Assembly (NCBI GenBank): GCA_000442015.1
Contig: KE561161.1
Coordinates: 1-64,000 of the forward strand
DNA: 64,000 nucleotides
Reading direction: 5' to 3'
Source of the DNA: Rozella allomycis CSF55
Lineage: Eukaryota; Rozellomycota
Position numbers and translations under genes: made by a program. Positions 46,971-57,847 of the stretch are shown in pieces. Under the pieces are notes generated by a model, which was not told the DNA's origin, made no database searches, and saw nothing but the letters and a program-made list of their open reading frames with translations. Position 1 is the stretch's first letter, and the number at the start of each line of letters is the position of its first letter.

Positions 46971-47817
46971 ATGGATCGTTTGATGAACAAAGTCGTTTTT
47001 ATTACTGGCGCTTCTTCAGGTATCGGACAAGCATGTGCTCATTTATTTGCATCTTTCGGATCGAAATTAGTAAATTAACGTTTACGGAGTTTTAGATTAT
47101 CACGGCAAGGAGAGAAGACAAACTTAATGAATTAAAACTAAGCTTAATTCAAAAATATCCCGCTGCTGAAATCCAAGTTGCAAGAATGGACGTATCAAAA
47201 CCTGATAGTGTCTTACAGCTCTTTAAAAGCAATGACTGGGTGATTGACGTCTTGATTAATAACGCTGGTTTAGCACTAGGCACAGAACATGTAAGTGACA
47301 TCAATTTTGAAGATGTGGACACAGTCATGGATACCAACGTGAAAGGTGTGGATTAAAGATAGCATATACTTAAGGGCTACTTTATGTTACTAATCAAGCT
47401 CTTCAAAATATGAAAAAGCATGACAGAGGACATATCATTAACATCGGCTCAGTGGCGGGCACACAAGCATATCCAGGTGGATCGATTTATTGTGCATCCA
47501 AACACGCCGTTGATTCAATTACTAAATCGTTGCGTATGGAACTTGTTGATACGCAAATACGAGTAACAAGCATATCACCTGGTAGATCGTTAAAGTCTAT
47601 TTAAAAAGGACTCGTTGAAACCGATTTTTCCAATGTAAGGTTTAAAGGAGATTCAGATAAAGCCAAAAATGTATATAAAGGTATAAAAGCATTAAATGCT
47701 GAAGATGTTGCTGAGGCTGTTATATTCGCTGCTTCACGCCCATCGCACGTCCAAGTTGCAGATATATTGATATTTCCAACCAATCAAGCATCAGCATATC
47801 ATGTGCATAGACAATAA
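46971..47817 (+). CDS. NADP-dependent short-chain dehydrogenase (YMR226C type)
   Basis: Exons 46971-47069, 47096-47345, 47375-47581 and 47609-47817 with introns of 26, 29 and 27 nt encode 254 residues. TGASSGIG cofactor loop, NNAG, catalytic Ser in NIGSVAG and YCASKHAV (YxxxK), and the ISPG/LVETDF end are all intact. This subfamily oxidises serine, threonine and other 3-hydroxy acids. It follows the Cdc4 gene by 95 bp. Confidence 0.92.
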
Positions 47818-47867
47818 ATTATTTGAATACCTTTGAATATTTTACATTTCGTTCAGCCACTGGCGTT

Positions 47868-49305
47868 ATGACACGTCAATCAATAATCCGATTTGCTAAA
47901 CTTGCAGTTTTAATAGCAAGCGTGTTATCTCTTTATTTTTCAATTTCATGCATATATAGGAAGGAAGATTTTTATGCTGCTTCTGTCTCCTTCAAACGGA
48001 ATAAGTTAGCTTTCACGGTAAAGAATATGGATTCACATTAACTGTGCCTAATACTGACAATAGAAGGAGTATTATTTGGTTTTATGTATTCTCTTATCAA
48101 GATAATATTTGGATCTATAAGGTTAGTTGAAGAGGAGGTAAAAGTATACCTTGGAAATGATAGCACATATTTGAAGAGCTATCTGCTAGCATATTTCAGG
48201 GATTATTTGCGTTGACGATGTTTAGAAATTCTGTGAATAGTAGCGATTTCAATATTTTACTATGCGGTTTGTTTTGCTGGTCATGCTTCCATTGGATATA
48301 TCAACATAGATCTGACCTAATTGTCCAGGTACCGAATCTAGGCGTTACCTACCATGTAAAAATGGCTTCGGCAACTCTTTTGATAACATTTATCGATTTA
48401 AGTATCTTATTGTATTGTTTTGATCATTTGACAGAACATGGTGTTGATCTACACTTTTATTTTCTGTATAACATTTCTATTTTATTTGTTGGATTCATGT
48501 TTAATTTGACAAAATACGTTTTAAATCTTCTTGAGATGTTCAAACCAAATGAGTGGCATGACAAATCGCTTTACTTGTTCTATGCTGAGTTGGTGCAAGA
48601 TTTACTTAAAGTGATTGTTCTATGCTCCTACTTTTATATGGTAACCATCTCGTTCGGCCTTCCTCTCTATTTGATTCGTGATTGCATTTTCAGTTTTGCC
48701 AGTTTGATAAAAAAGATCAAACAATTGCTTAATTTCCATAAAACAATGAGAGATCTTCAAAATAGGTATTGATAATAATTCTATATTTTGAAAGGTACCC
48801 TGACGCAACCCCCGATGAATTGGCATCAGGCGACCGGGTTTGTATTATTTGCAGGGAAAACATGGACACAGCTAAAAGGTTATCCTGTGGCCATTTATTT
48901 CATTTTAATTGCTTAAGAAGATGGATTGAAAGACACAACGTTTGTCCCACATGCAGACAGCCTTTAGACTCTAGACCCGCTAATACAAATACTAATGCCA
49001 ACGAAAATAACGATATTCCAAATGCACCTAATAATACAAATGAAGAATTATTAAGAGCATTGCAAGAACACGAGAGAATCAGAGAGGTCCTAGACAACTT
49101 AAGAAATCGCCCCATTGGTGAAAATAACCAACGCGAAAGAATTCAAGCAAATTTAAACAATTTGATCGACGAAGAAGAACAAACTCGGCGTTATCTTGTT
49201 GCCCAAATTCAATACTTGAAATTCCTGAGTAACAGAGCGAATTCCATGATTCAAGACTATCATAGAATACAAGATGAGATTTTAAATAACCAAAATAATC
49301 AATAA
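47868..49305 (+). CDS. HRD1: ERAD E3 ubiquitin ligase Hrd1/synoviolin
   Basis: Exons 47868-48017, 48045-48137, 48164-48765 and 48795-49305 encode 451 residues. Multiple ER membrane segments are followed by RYPDATPDEL (across the last junction) and a RING-H2 finger CIICRENMDTAKRLSCGHLFHFNCLRRW...CPTCR, then an Asn-rich tail with coiled coil. Hrd1 forms the retrotranslocation channel and ubiquitinates misfolded ER proteins. The first intron (48018-48044, 27 nt) ends CTG rather than AG; only this gives a gapless 50-residue match to animal Hrd1 from FYAASVSF to EEEHIF. Confidence 0.93.
48018..48044 (+). other. GT...TG intron in HRD1
   Basis: A 27-nt intron reads GTAAAG...CATTAACTG and is followed by TGCCTAATACTG. 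It contains an in-frame TAA, so it must be removed; every downstream AG in reach leaves the wrong frame. Confidence 0.75.
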
Positions 49306-49354
49306 ATTTCATCCAACTTTTGATCACTTATTTTAAAATTAAGAAAAGTAATTA

Positions 49355-51851
49355 ATGAATTTACTTCTGCCTGACCTCTTGTGGCTAAGCATGACTCAAG
49401 AAAAACCGATCTGGTTTGCACCAAAAAACGAAAAAGAACCAAGTGGTCTTCAAGTGAAAAATTCATTCAAGAATGAAAAAGTATGAAAAACATTTCTAGC
49501 TTATAGGTTCCTTTTGTTCCTCAACAGGGAAAATTGATAAAGTGGTATTCCTGTGGCCCAACTGTTTATGATGCAGCACATATGGGGCATGCTAGGACTT
49601 ATATTACCTTTGACATTATAAGAAGAATTTTAGAAGACTATTTTGGATATGATATATATTATGTTATGAATATAACAGATATTGATGACAAGGTTGGAAT
49701 GATTTGAATTTAACAAAGATTATTATAAGAGCACGTCAAAAATATTTGTTTGATGAATATTTAAAGAAAAACGTTACTTTGGAGGAATTAAAATCGGATA
49801 TCATGGAAGCCGCTAAATTTGTTGCAGAAAAGTATCTGAATTTAAAAGATTTAAAACAAAATGAATTAATTGAAAAAATATCTGCTATTATTTCCGAAGA
49901 TCCTAAAGTTTTGATGCATAAAAAGTCAATTCTTGCAGGCCTAACATCAAAAAGTCAAACCCCTGTCGAAATAGCTGAAGCCGCTAAAGACATTTTAACT
50001 TACTGGCTAGATGACAAAATGGGTGCATCTGTCACTGACATTAAAATATTTAGAGATCTTTCTGTCCACTGGGAAAAAGAATTCATGAAAGACATGGAAT
50101 TGTTAAATGTAAATAACTTGTTTAAAGTAGAAAAGGTTTTGCCATCTGATGTGTTAACACGTGTGAGTGAATATGTACCTGAAATTGTCGATTTTGTTCA
50201 AAAAGTGATTGACCATGGATTTGCGTAATTGATTTAATAATTTTCAATGAGTTACGAAGCTGATGGATCTGTTTATTTTGATACTCAAGCCTTTGATAAA
50301 GATCCCAACCATTCTTACTGCAAACTGAAGCCTAGTGCCAAAGGCAACGTAAAATTGATGGAGGAAGGTGAAGGATCATTGTCTTCACACACCTCGAGTA
50401 AAAAATCTCCAGCTGATTTCGCCCTTTGGAAAAAATCCAAGCCTGGCGAACCAGCATGGAACTCTCCTTGGAGCCAGGGTAGGCCAGGTTGGCATGTTGA
50501 ATGCTCAGCAATGGCTGGTGATGTTCTCGGCTCATGCCTGGACATTCATTCCGGTGGTATAGATTTATGCTTTCCCCATCATGATAACGAACTTGCTCAA
50601 TCTGAAGTAATTTGAATATGCCTAATTGACCAGGGTTTCTTTAACAATAAGCAATGGGTGAACTATTTCCTTCATGCGGGTCATTTGCACATTGAGGGAC
50701 AAAAAATGTCTAAATCACTAAAAAATTTTATTACTATAAGGGAAGCTTTGGCAAAATACAGCAGTCGCCAGATTAGACTGTTGTTCTTGCTTCATAGCTG
50801 GTCTGATGTTTTGGATTATAAAGAAAGCTCAATGAAAGAGGCTATTAATGTTGAGCAAACATTATTTAATTTCTTCTCTAATGTTCAAACAATCATTAGA
50901 GAGGTTTCTCTGTTGGATATTTCACAAAACAACGATCATGACTTTAGAAAGAAAGAAAAAGATTTGGTTGAATTGTAAAATATGATTATTTAATTAAAAG
51001 TTTATTGGATAGACAAAGTGACATTCACGAAGCGCTTTGTGACTCATTTAATACACCACTTGTTATGAGAGCGTTACTTGACATTATTTCTCAATGCAAT
51101 GTTTACATGAAAGAAACTCCAAAGCCTTCTGTTTATCCATTAAAAAAAAGTGCTGATTTTGTTACAAGAATTTGCAAAGTAAACAATAAAGTTAAACTAA
51201 AAAAAGATATTTGGGNTTAAATTAAAAAAGATATTTGGAGTGATTGAGACAAGAGGAACTATTGGATTTCCTGTCCAAACGTCTTCTTCCTCTCTTGAAG
51301 AAAGTCTAATTCCTTATCTTAATACTTTGGCTGATTATCGCGATAAGATTAGAGACTTGGCAATCAATAATGCAGATTCCAAACAATACTTGATATTGAG
51401 CGATAAATTAAGAGACGAAGATCTTTTAAATCTTGGAGTTCTTTTGGAAGACAGAGATGGCTCAACCAAAGTAAAATTGGTGGACAAGGATTTTGTCGTC
51501 AAAATGAGGCAAGAGAAAAAGCAAGTAGACAATTTTATCTTTTCATGATTTAGCGTGATGAAGAAAGAGAGAGAAATAAAGCTCTGGTGGCCGCTGAAAA
51601 AGAAAGAAAAAAGCAAGAAAAAATTGAAAAGGCAAAAATAAGTCCTAATGAAATGTTTAAAATTGGTGATTATAAAGACTTATTTTCAAAATTCGATGAA
51701 ACGGTAAAATTATTCACTTTTTTGTTAGAAGGGATTTCCAACCCATGACAACAAGGGTGAAGAACTAGCAAAATCAAAAACGAAAAAATTGAGAAAAGAA
51801 TTCGACGCGCAATTAAAACTTCATGATCAATACATAAATGGCACCCTTTAA
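49355..51851 (+). CDS. CARS1: cysteinyl-tRNA synthetase
   Basis: Nine exons with introns of 26-29 nt (49481, 49693, 50225, 50607, 50975, 51179, 51525 and 51704 starts). The catalytic domain begins [31 protein letters not shown] with the HxGH motif; zinc ligands lie in [18 protein letters not shown] and [15 protein letters not shown] is present. The C-terminal DEMF-like end reads [22 protein letters not shown] then [12 protein letters not shown]. It charges tRNA-Cys in the cytosol. A second in-frame ATG at 49391 may be the cytosolic start. A single N at 51216 duplicates about 22 bp near the seventh exon. Confidence 0.93.
51191..51238. repeat. duplicated assembly tile around N 51216
   Basis: 51191-51214 and 51217-51238 are near-identical (ending AAAGATATTTGG) with one N between, at an intron-exon junction of the CysRS gene. 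Confidence 0.75.
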
Positions 51852-51879
51852 TTTCGCACTTACAATAAATGCACTTTAT

Positions 51880-52787
51880 TTATGTTAATGTTGCTGTAGC
51901 ACCTATCCTTGCTTTCACTTGTGATGGCCCAGCATGGCTACTTAGTTGGAAGCTTCTCTTTCTCAATGTTTCCACCAATCCTCTTTCTGTGATTATTAAT
52001 AATTGATAAATAGCACATGTTGAAAGACACACAGTCAATCCGTGTTGACTAAGCAAACGATGAAAAATGGCCAATATCATGACAATGTTCACTATCAATA
52101 TCATAAACGAGCGAATGACAGAACTTTTGATTACAGCAACTTGAATCGGCGCTCCCACGTTCGATAGGTATTGTTTCGCATCATTCAGGTATTGTCGTAA
52201 TGATTGAATTGTCACAGTGGTTACAATGATATCAACAAGCATATCAATAACTACAAATGTGGTAAGAACATCAACATCCCACCCATACATACAAACACCA
52301 TCCATCATCTTGGCACCAGGAAAGACCAAATTCATAACACTGACAATTCCCCTAACGGCCACCGTAAAATAAGAAAACCACATAACATATTTGTTTTTAA
52401 AGCTTAAAAGTATCGCCCGGTANCGACGATTCCTCTAACCGCCACCGTAAAATAGGAAAACCACATAACATATTTGTTTTTAAAGCTTAAAAGTATCGCC
52501 CGGTAAAGGAGCAGATAGTCTATTCCCATCATCCCCATGCTTTCCAAGAAATTGGCTATTCTAACCGTTGTATCGCAATCAAATGGATATACGCCTTGAA
52601 ACACAACTATGACTAATAGAGCCCATGAAGCAAACGAAAATGAAGAAACTACTTTGGTGTATGTATCAAGTGTCCTTGATTTTTGAGCAAGAACAGTGAA
52701 CAAAGAATATACAAACAGAATTAAACTTACAGTCAACAAAAACATAGCTGACATCAAGATTTGCACAACAGAAATCGGATATGTCAT
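51880..52787 (-). CDS. orphan multi-pass (about 7TM) membrane protein C
   Basis: An intronless gene for a protein with about seven hydrophobic segments and a short polar tail (SSHAGPSQVKARIG). Starting MTYPISVVQILMSAMFLL, it has loops with conserved-looking cysteines (PFDCDTT, GVCMYGW). One N (52423) with an 81-bp repeated tile interrupts it; counted once, the protein is about 275 residues. No known receptor motif. Compare genes at 12567 and 37175. Confidence 0.65.
52342..52505. repeat. duplicated assembly tile around N 52423
   Basis: 52342-52422 and 52425-52505 are the same 81 bp with a few SNPs, separated by N. It lies within the third 7TM gene. Confidence 0.85.
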
Positions 52788-52836
52788 GGTTGTAGCGAGG
52801 TCGGAGAATAAAAATTATAAATAGGTGGAAAAGATT

Positions 52837-52907
52837 TCCGCATCGGGGAATCGAACCCCGGCCTTTGCGGTGAAAGCGCAAAATCCTAGCCACTAGACCA
52901 ATGCGGA
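52837..52907 (-). tRNA. tRNA-Glu (UUC)
   Basis: The minus strand reads TCCGCAT...ATGCGGA with D-arm TGGTCTAGTGGCTA, anticodon loop CTTTCAC (TTC) and T-arm CGGGGTTCGATTCCCCG. A short T run follows. The stop codon of the upstream kinase gene is 2 bp from the tRNA's 5' end on the same strand. Confidence 0.96.
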
Positions 52908-52909
52908 TG

Positions 52910-54032
52910 TTATGTGTTATTTATTAAATATTTCAATCTTTGAAGGGCGTAAGAGTAATAGTCAAAAGTCATTCCTTTTTGTTTGTTAGCCAGCAAAAAA
53001 CCCCATATGCACCAAAATAGATGAGACAAAGGCACAAAACTCATAACTATCAAATCGAATTGTTCAAGTTGCACGTTTTCTTTTTCTTCAAAGTATGCCC
53101 GGTAAAAGTTGTATCGTTCTTCAAGAGAAGGAAACAAATTTTGATGGAGAATGTGGGGATTTTCACTGTCATAGTTGGCCATCCATTCACAAAAGTGGTT
53201 TGCTATATCATATTCCCTTTGTGCAATTAACGAATATTCAAAGTCGATTAGCATCAAGTTTTCATCCTCATCACAAAGAATGTTCCCATATTGAAGCTAT
53301 TCGTTAAATATAAATTAGCCATTACATCACCATGAATAAGACAGGTTTGTTCATCTTCATAGGAGTTTTCCAGTTTCATCTTTAGCTCTTTCAATTTATT
53401 ATCAATGATTTCTATGTGATTTTGTTCAAGATTCTGATTTGAAAGTAGTAGCGTGTACCATTTGTCCAGTTGACTCCAGATTTGAGTGCTTTTCTCCTTT
53501 ACCTCAACACAATGTAATATGCGCAACTGCTTTGCTATTTTCTTTGAAATACCTGGCTTGCGCATATTTGATGGCGTCAAAGGTGCTACTCCTTGAATGT
53601 ACTCCTCCACACGACCGAAATCAAAAGCTGCCAGAATGCGGGGCATCAACCCTTTTGCAGAAATTTTAGAGGCCAATCTCACTTCTCGACTTCTAGATAT
53701 TAAATGAGTGGTGCCGCTGCCGTAAAATCTAATTAACAAGGGTGAACTATTGCTGAAATGGCAAACAAATACAATGTTGCTCAATGCTGCATCTAGACGC
53801 TCCACAGAGATGATTCCAGCTGACTGATACTTTGGAACATGATTAATTATATTTTGAATTTCATGAATTGTTGGTATATGTTCGATACCTGGACTTATCT
53901 TACATTGACATCACTTTGTTACTCCATAATAATCGGAGTGGTTATATCTTTCTCAGTCACATCATATACATCGGCATTGGCTATAGCATCGGTTAATTTT
54001 TCTTTGCTATCATAAAATAATGGTATAGTCAT
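52910..54032 (-). CDS. choline/ethanolamine kinase
   Basis: Exons 54032-53923, 53893-53326 and 53296-52910 with two 29-nt introns encode 354 residues. The second junction recreates the phosphotransferase (Brenner) loop IHGDLQYGNIL, then the metal motif LMLIDFEYS and DIANHFCEWM. The first step of the Kennedy pathway to phosphatidylcholine or phosphatidylethanolamine is the expected role; FWCIWGFL near the end is common to both substrate classes. The C-terminus abuts tRNA-Glu. Confidence 0.9.
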
Positions 54033-54152
54033 GTTTTGACGATTGAAGCTTATTTTTGAAGCCTAATTAATGAGACTCGCTTTTGATTGAATCAAGACAT
54101 GTAATGGTTATCTTTATTAAAAAGTCAAGATAATAATTTATTTAGACTTTCC

Positions 54153-54351
54153 GTTGGTCTAGTGGCTAACCATGATGCTTACGGACGTCTAGGTGCATGG
54201 TTCGATCCCCATCCATGTTTCCGAATTTTCTGGGGTTTTCAGGTTGAGGCAAGGTTCGACTCCTTGGTGATTTTGACGATGTGGATCCCTCATCCTTAAT
54301 AAATACGATTATTCAAATAACTGTATATATTTAAAATATAAAAAAAAAAGA
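54153..54351 (+). mobile_element. tRNA-derived relic, possible SINE or tRNA-Val pseudogene
   Basis: 54153-54222 has a Pol III A box TGGTCTAGTGGCTA in a perfect D-stem (TGGT/ACCA), a CTTACGG loop like tRNA-Val(UAC), and a B box GGTTCGATCCC, but acceptor and T stems no longer pair. About 30 bp on, CAAGGTTCGACTCCTTG forms a second, perfect T-arm. The element ends near an A-rich run (about 54338-54351). I found no exact target-site duplication. Function unknown. Confidence 0.45.
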
Positions 54352-54511
54352 TTGTTCTTTAAAACTTCCAGCGGAAAGGAATGAACCATGAGGACATCTT
54401 GACATTGAAATTCACGTCAAAAATAAACTCGCAGAAACGCAAAAAAATAATATTTATGTGATTCATCTATAATTAATAATGTTATAATAACATAAATGTA
54501 CCCCTTCTTAT
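54352..54511. other. intergenic stretch, no feature seen
   Basis: About 160 bp of AT-rich sequence between the tRNA-like relic and the TFG gene end. No open frame or repeat recognised. Confidence 0.5.
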
Positions 54512-55509
54512 TTATTGACTAGGCTGTATATTCGATTTCGGTTTTCTGGGAATAGGTGGTGCGTATTGATATCCCATTGATGGATTTGCCATTGATGAAT
54601 TTGCATTTATAGCCATATTTGGAAACTGCATCGAATTAGGATGAATGTTGCCTATGGCAGGATTACTGACAAACCCTTGATTACTAGGAATATATTGTTG
54701 ATATGGGATGTGCTGATTCTGCAACTGTGAAGGGGGTGGTTGAGCTGTATAGGGTTGAATCGGTAAGTTTAAGGTAGTTTGATTTTCTAAAGGCATATCT
54801 TTCAAAGGAGCAGATTCAGCTGCCGTTAAATTTTTATCGATAACTTCTGTTTGTTCGATTTCAGGAATAAATTTTTCTATTCATATTGCACAAATTACAT
54901 ACTTATANCAGAACTTACATACTTATATCTTCGGAGCTTAATGGGTGGATGGTATTTCCTAGATTTTTCGGTGGTTCTTTTTCCTCTTGTCCTGACAAAG
55001 ATTGAATGTTTGATAACTCACGAATGAAGTAATCAGCCAAAAATCGTATTTTTTCTAATGAGGGAATTAGGGTGTTAATTGATTGTTGGTCTTGCAAGTC
55101 AGATTTACTTGAATCTGTTGAGTAAATATATAATGTTTACCTTTCACGATTATATTTAATTTGTTCATAGTTAACAGTGCATGCTGTACGTCGTTGTCGT
55201 CTGTCAATAGAATTAAATCGCCATCACTAAAAAAGAGGGCTCAGATATTACCTTCATCTATATAATTTAACTGGTAATTTTCTGGATTATCAGATAAATC
55301 TCTTTTGAATAAACGTTGCATAATGAAGCAAAGTTCATTGTAGGTCTATTTTGTCTGAAATTAGTGGTTACCAAATCCTTATTACATAAAGAGACACGCC
55401 TAAATGTGGAGCCAAATCGTGCTTTGATAGTTACCATACAATCTCCTCCCTGCATTGTTATAACCAAAGAAATAGGTGGCGTTGCGAACTTCTCGATATC
55501 CGAGAACAT
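54512..55509 (-). CDS. TFG: TFG-like PB1-domain ER-exit-site protein
   Basis: Exons run from 55509; placed introns are 55346-55371 (26 nt), 55225-55251 (27), 55115-55140 (26) and 54877-54902 (26). A PB1 domain begins MVTIKARFGSTFRRVSL and continues TYNELCFIMQRLFKRDL, NYIDEDGDLILLTDDNDV. A short coiled coil and a Pro/Gln/Asn-rich tail (YTAQPPPSQLQNQHIPYQQY) follow, the TFG layout. TFG organises COPII carriers at ER exit sites. The intron at 55225-55251 has a GTG end. An N join (54908) repeats a few bases in the middle. Confidence 0.85.
54895..54927. repeat. duplicated assembly tile around N 54908
   Basis: The 13-bp TTACATACTTATA occurs at 54895-54907 and again at 54915-54927, on either side of a single N inside the TFG gene. 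Confidence 0.7.
55225..55251 (-). other. GT...TG intron in TFG
   Basis: A 27-nt intron reads GTAATATCTGAG...TTTTTTAGTG on the minus strand. Splicing at the TAG two bases earlier gives an immediate frameshift to a stop; splicing after TG restores YIDEDGDL, a PB1 signature. Confidence 0.78.
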
Positions 55510-55668
55510 AAATATGGATAAAGAAAGTTGACATGTATAATAAATGTAAATGCATAAATAATTTATTTTAAGAGCTTAAAATCATAAAAGAATTGGAATG
55601 TTCAAGGATGAAAAGGATCCACGTCTTTGGCGAAGATTTGGACATCTGGTTAGAATAAAAAGAAGCAT

Positions 55669-57612
55669 TTACTTGATCAAATCCAAATATTGAGCCTTTT
55701 CATAAGCTTCCAACATATCAAGATGAATTAGGCAATCATGGCAATCGCAAATACCTAACTCCTCCGATAAATCTTCAAGCGCAGTTGGATCTTCTTCGTC
55801 GACGCTAGTGGCTGCATCATCAGTGATTGATTTTTCATCAAGGTCTGAAGAAGAATTTTTATCGTCGACTCTTTCATCAATTTCCGAAAAAAGAGTTTCA
55901 GTTTCCTTTGTTCCATTTTCACTTTCTTCATCAGATCCATTTTCGCTCTCATCTTTAGAATTTGTTTCACTCTCACCATCGGATTCTTCTTCAGTTTCCT
56001 CGTCAGAGACTTCTTCTTCGTCTTCGTCAATTTGGCCATTTTGATATTTCACAATTAAATCTTTCCAATGAATCAAATCTTCATTTCTATCGATAAATTC
56101 CATAAAATTTTCTCCATAGACGTTTCTCTTTGTTAATGCGTCTGGGCACAAATCGAGAATCATTTTGAAAATCTTTTTGTCTGCGGAATACGTGTTCAAA
56201 GCCATGAAGAATAAAGGAGAATGATTAAAAGACATACTTTCTTTAAGTGATTCTCTCAATTGTCTCTTAATCTCATTATATCCTTCATAGCTTGTTTCAT
56301 AAATTGTAATTAAAAAATTGAACTCATTATCTATCAAGAGCTTTTCAAGGATACTAAATGGTAAATTCTTTTTGAAATTTAAGGTAAAGAGATTACAAGA
56401 GAGCATTGAAGCCGCCTCTGCGTATTTTTTCTCATTAATGGCATAAAAGAATACATTTAAATAATTTTGGTCGTTTCCGTATCTAAATAATTCGACGTCT
56501 TGCTTTGCTTCTTTAAATCCAAGTAAGATCTCCTGCACGAGTTCATTCGAGTAATATTCACTGTCAATCGCTAAATGGAGCAACGAATTTATTCCGTTCA
56601 TAATCGATAAGTCTGGATAATCTTGTATTACGCTCGAAATAATTTCATAATTTTGCGATTGAACAACAATAGCAGGGAAGGCCATGCAGTCACCATCAAT
56701 GTTGAACATTAAGTATTCACTCTTAAGTGGAAATCGTTTTCTTAGAGCATTATAAAGTTTGACGTTCTTTACGTATGATATCTTTAGGTAAATTGCTCTG
56801 ACTTTTTCTAGTAAAATTTCAGAATTATCTTTAAGTTTCAGACCCGACTTTTTGAGTTGATCATTATTCGACAAATATTTATTTGGAAGTTTTGGTATTT
56901 CATTTATCAAATAAGTAAATTTATCGACTTCGATATTCATAATAGAATCAATCAAATTGTATGACAATAGAGTTGTTGGTAATTTCTTTTTGCAACCTAA
57001 TTTCTTTCTTGAAATTCTCTCATTCTTTTTAAATAACTTCATGAATTTGTTATCTTTTTTATGCATTGATTCTGCATATTCTGCCAAAGTTTGGCCATTG
57101 GGAAGTACACTGTCATCTTCAATAATATTCTTCTCCATAAGAAAAGATATGATATCTTTTCTATGCTTTTTTGATTTCATCGCTTTCGTAACAATTGTTT
57201 CCCCTGACATATCCGAAACGAAAAATAACCAGTGATCATTTGACTTTGTAAATTCCACCAATAACTTGAATGTATTAATTTGATCTTTTTCAATAGCTAG
57301 AGCATAATAAGTCATAAATTTGCTTGGTTCTCTCAGGTACAAAGTATCATATTGTCGTCTCAAGATCTGTCGTATCACATCAATATTTTTATCTCCACAC
57401 TCTACCAATGAAGAAAAATAATCATTTTCATAGTCTTTCCCACTTTCAGCAAATTTGTAACGGGCAAGATCTTTGAGTGTACCTTCATTGTTTAAAATGG
57501 CTTTTTTGGCACTGATATTGTTTTGCTCAACAGTTTCAAAATCCGCCAAAACCTTGAAATCGAGCAAGGTTGAAAATACGAACGAAGTTAGGCAGAAAAA
57601 AAAGTACCACAT
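55669..57612 (-). CDS. large secreted ankyrin-like protein with acidic tail, candidate effector
   Basis: A single exon of 647 residues. MWYFFFCLTSFVFSTLLDFKV looks like a signal peptide. Residues about 60-500 are helical, with ankyrin-like pieces such as INSLLHLAIDSEYYSNELVQEIL, ALAIEKDQINTFKLLVEF and SPLFFMALNTYSADKKIFKMIL. The last 130 residues are a Glu/Ser/Asp-rich low-complexity tail ending with CDCHDCLIHLDMLE. It resembles the gene at 60795 in length, absence of introns and a shared PLKSE element. Secretion is the only firm inference. Confidence 0.75.
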   Translation of the reverse strand: MWYFFFCLTSFVFSTLLDFKVLADFETVEQNNISAKKAILNNEGTLKDLARYKFAESGKDYENDYFSSLVECGDKNIDVIRQILRRQYDTLYLREPSKFMTYYALAIEKDQINTFKLLVEFTKSNDHWLFFVSDMSGETIVTKAMKSKKHRKDIISFLMEKNIIEDDSVLPNGQTLAEYAESMHKKDNKFMKLFKKNERISRKKLGCKKKLPTTLLSYNLIDSIMNIEVDKFTYLINEIPKLPNKYLSNNDQLKKSGLKLKDNSEILLEKVRAIYLKISYVKNVKLYNALRKRFPLKSEYLMFNIDGDCMAFPAIVVQSQNYEIISSVIQDYPDLSIMNGINSLLHLAIDSEYYSNELVQEILLGFKEAKQDVELFRYGNDQNYLNVFFYAINEKKYAEAASMLSCNLFTLNFKKNLPFSILEKLLIDNEFNFLITIYETSYEGYNEIKRQLRESLKESMSFNHSPLFFMALNTYSADKKIFKMILDLCPDALTKRNVYGENFMEFIDRNEDLIHWKDLIVKYQNGQIDEDEEEVSDEETEEESDGESETNSKDESENGSDEESENGTKETETLFSEIDERVDDKNSSSDLDEKSITDDAATSVDEEDPTALEDLSEELGICDCHDCLIHLDMLEAYEKAQYLDLIK

Positions 57613-57697
57613 GGTTCAAGCCACACAAAAGCAATTGCTTTTTAGGGGCGGCATAAAGTTTCCATTTAAACATTTATTCAAATGATAACATTCATCA

Positions 57698-57771
57698 GCT
57701 CCCATAGCTCAGTTGGTTAGAGCGTCGTGCTAATAACGCGAAGGCCGCAGGTTCGACCCCTGCTGGGAGCA
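57698..57771 (+). tRNA. tRNA-Ile (AAU)
   Basis: The strand reads GCTCCCATAGCTCAGTTGGTTAGAGC...GCTGGGAGCA: acceptor GCTCCCA pairs with TGGGAGC, anticodon loop CTAATAA (AAT), T-arm GCAGGTTCGACCCCTGC, discriminator A. It is followed directly by TTTTT. No intron. Confidence 0.95.
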
Positions 57772-57847
57772 TTTTTCATATAACTCACTAATTTGGGGCA
57801 TTTTTAATTTTTTATTTTGAAAAATCAACTGGTGGAGGTTACTCTGA

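Noticed and set aside
55808-56044. Ser-rich frame on + strand
   Set aside because: It mirrors the Glu/Asp-rich tail of the secreted protein on the minus strand; codon complement of GAA/GAT repeats produces it.
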